A stretch of DNA of 49,243 bases from an uncultured Bacteroidales bacterium (GTDB lineage: Bacteria; Bacteroidota; Bacteroidia; Bacteroidales; Paludibacteraceae): the NCBI GenBank assembly GCA_949297975.1, contig CASFUX010000108.1:1-49243 (forward strand), written 5' to 3'. Both the position numbers and the translations under genes were made by a program. Under the pieces are notes generated by a model. That model did no database searches, was not told the DNA's origin, and saw only the letters and a program-made list of their open reading frames with translations. This document shows positions 48,563-49,243 of this stretch, one piece after another; position 1 is the stretch's first letter; each line of letters starts with the position of its first letter.

Positions 48563-48799
48563 TTATTTCTGCAAAGCTTCGATGTGCTCGATAGCGTCGC
48601 CTACAGTTGCGATTTTTTCCGCTTCTTCATCCGGAATCGAGATGCCGAATTCCTTTTCGAATTCCATGATCAACTCAACCGTGTCCAGAGAGTCAGCTCC
48701 CAAGTCGTTCGTGAAACTTGCCGTGGGCGTTACTTCCGATTCTTCAACACCCAGCTTATCAACGATAATCGCTTTTACTTTATCTGCAACTTCTGACAT
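48563..48799 (-). CDS. acpP: Acyl carrier protein
   Basis: A 78-residue acidic helical carrier. The phosphopantetheine attachment site is Ser37 in [12 protein letters not shown]. The four-helix pattern, length and net negative charge are typical. It carries acyl chains for FabF, encoded immediately downstream, and for lipid A and phospholipid synthesis. No clear TAnnTTTG box was found upstream; the region 48800-49015 is AT-rich and holds nothing else I can identify. Confidence 0.97.
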   Translation of the reverse strand: MSEVADKVKAIIVDKLGVEESEVTPTASFTNDLGADSLDTVELIMEFEKEFGISIPDEEAEKIATVGDAIEHIEALQK

Positions 48800-49015
48800 A
48801 ATTTTGTTGTTTTAAGTTTGTAAATAAAATTAGTTTTTGATTTGCGGTTGCAAAGAAACGACTTTTTTTTGACTTGACCACACAAAGGTGCAAAAAAAAT
48901 AGGAAATATTGCGCAAATTCTCTTCGTTTGTGCACAAACAACAAGAAGAAGAAAGTCCTATTTTCCCCTTGTCGGAGAACGATTCGAAAAAATGCATACA
49001 TTTTTTTCATTTTTC

Positions 49016-49047
49016 TTTGGCAGTGAAATAAAAAAAGCCTACATTTG
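49016..49047 (+). promoter_or_regulatory. Strong consensus promoter (TTTG-N20-TACATTTG) of an RNA gene
   Basis: TTTG at 49016-49019 and TACATTTG at 49040-49047 have ideal 20-bp spacing. It points at the structured RNA that begins about 49051 and has no start codon with a sizeable frame behind it. Confidence 0.8.
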
Positions 49048-49050
49048 TAT

Positions 49051-49240
49051 CAGCAAACCATGTTGCTCCGAGATTGGAAAACTCAACACTAAAAAAATAA
49101 CGGGGTACATCGGCATTTCAATGGCGGGCTGCGCCTTCGGGTATGTCTTCGCGACACGGCAGATTACAAAGGATACCGACACCCCAAATCCTGTTTACAG
49201 GAGTTTTCTCAACAAACGGCAACATGGTTTGTCCTTTTTC
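49051..49240 (+). ncRNA. Rod-shaped structured RNA, 6S-like candidate
   Basis: About 190 nt. The closing stem is 13 bp and perfect: CAAACCATGTTGC (49054-49066) with GCAACATGGTTTG (49219-49231). A second stem GAAAACTC (49077-49084) pairs with GAGTTTTC (49201-49208). An asymmetric A-rich bubble follows (about 49085-49102 opposite 49180-49200), then an interrupted apical stem with GGGGT/ACCCC, TCGG/CCGA and a terminal TGTC-TTCGC-GACA-like loop. The end is TCCTTTTTC, a U-run. Length, central bubble and end pairing match the 6S RNA architecture; identity was not tested against a covariance model. Confidence 0.6.
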
Positions 49241-49243
49241 AGA

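Overview
The window looks like a chromosomal segment of a GC-rich member of the Bacteroidales (Bacteroidota). Four things support this. Most genes have a Bacteroidota -7 box (TAnnTTTG) shortly upstream and no Shine-Dalgarno sequence. The gene clusters are typical of the group (pyrE-SRPBCC-argH, serC-serA, acpP-fabF-rnc, cbpA-cbpM). Three secreted proteins end in type IX secretion (T9SS)-like C-terminal domains. SerA and YbeY carry active-site variants usual in this group. Genus cannot be fixed from the sequence alone. There is no prophage, transposase, CRISPR array or rRNA; one tRNA (initiator Met) is present.

Layout. 1-6.3 kb (minus strand): a GH127 arabinofuranosidase lipoprotein, proA, an array of tiny hairpins, proB, an M28/glutaminyl-cyclase-type lipoprotein and a 57-residue membrane protein. 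6.4-17 kb (plus): three large secreted adhesin-like proteins (choice-of-anchor J / cleaved-adhesin modules) with T9SS-type tails, preceded by a structured 5' leader and bracketed by one repeat family. 17-21 kb (plus): pyrE, an SRPBCC protein, argH and a DEDDh exonuclease. 21-26 kb: corA, rsmA (minus), a GtrA-family protein (plus), serA and serC (minus). 26-27.5 kb (plus): an HD-domain protein and an overlapping MNT/HEPN pair. 27.5-37.6 kb (minus): a DUF3078 protein with a low-complexity D/S/L/P region, rmuC, a small DNA-binding-like protein, tadA, parE, a DUF5686-type outer-membrane protein and a XerC/D recombinase. 38.4-40.1 kb (plus): a fused SpmAB-type protein and ybeY. 40.5-43.8 kb (minus): an SLC13-type permease with RCK_C domains, then cbpM and cbpA. 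44.2-49.2 kb: tRNA-fMet, a small winged-helix protein, a divergent HxlR regulator / MBL-like protein pair, and rnc, fabF and acpP. The window ends with a strong promoter driving a rod-shaped RNA that resembles 6S RNA.

The genes are mostly housekeeping: proline, serine, arginine and pyrimidine synthesis, fatty-acid synthesis, rRNA/tRNA maturation and chromosome decatenation. The unusual content is between the genes. At least seven kinds of short repeat occupy nearly every spacer. Three are phased arrays of 18-25 bp units: GNA/GNRA-loop mini-hairpins between proB and proA, ten 22-bp units upstream of parE, and 23-bp units downstream of ybeY. Others are four copies of a TTCCGT-hairpin element, inverted repeats built on an AACCGCAAAG motif, nonautonomous elements with CACAATAG ends, and G/C-rich repeats that have become coding sequence at the xer/DUF5686 junction.
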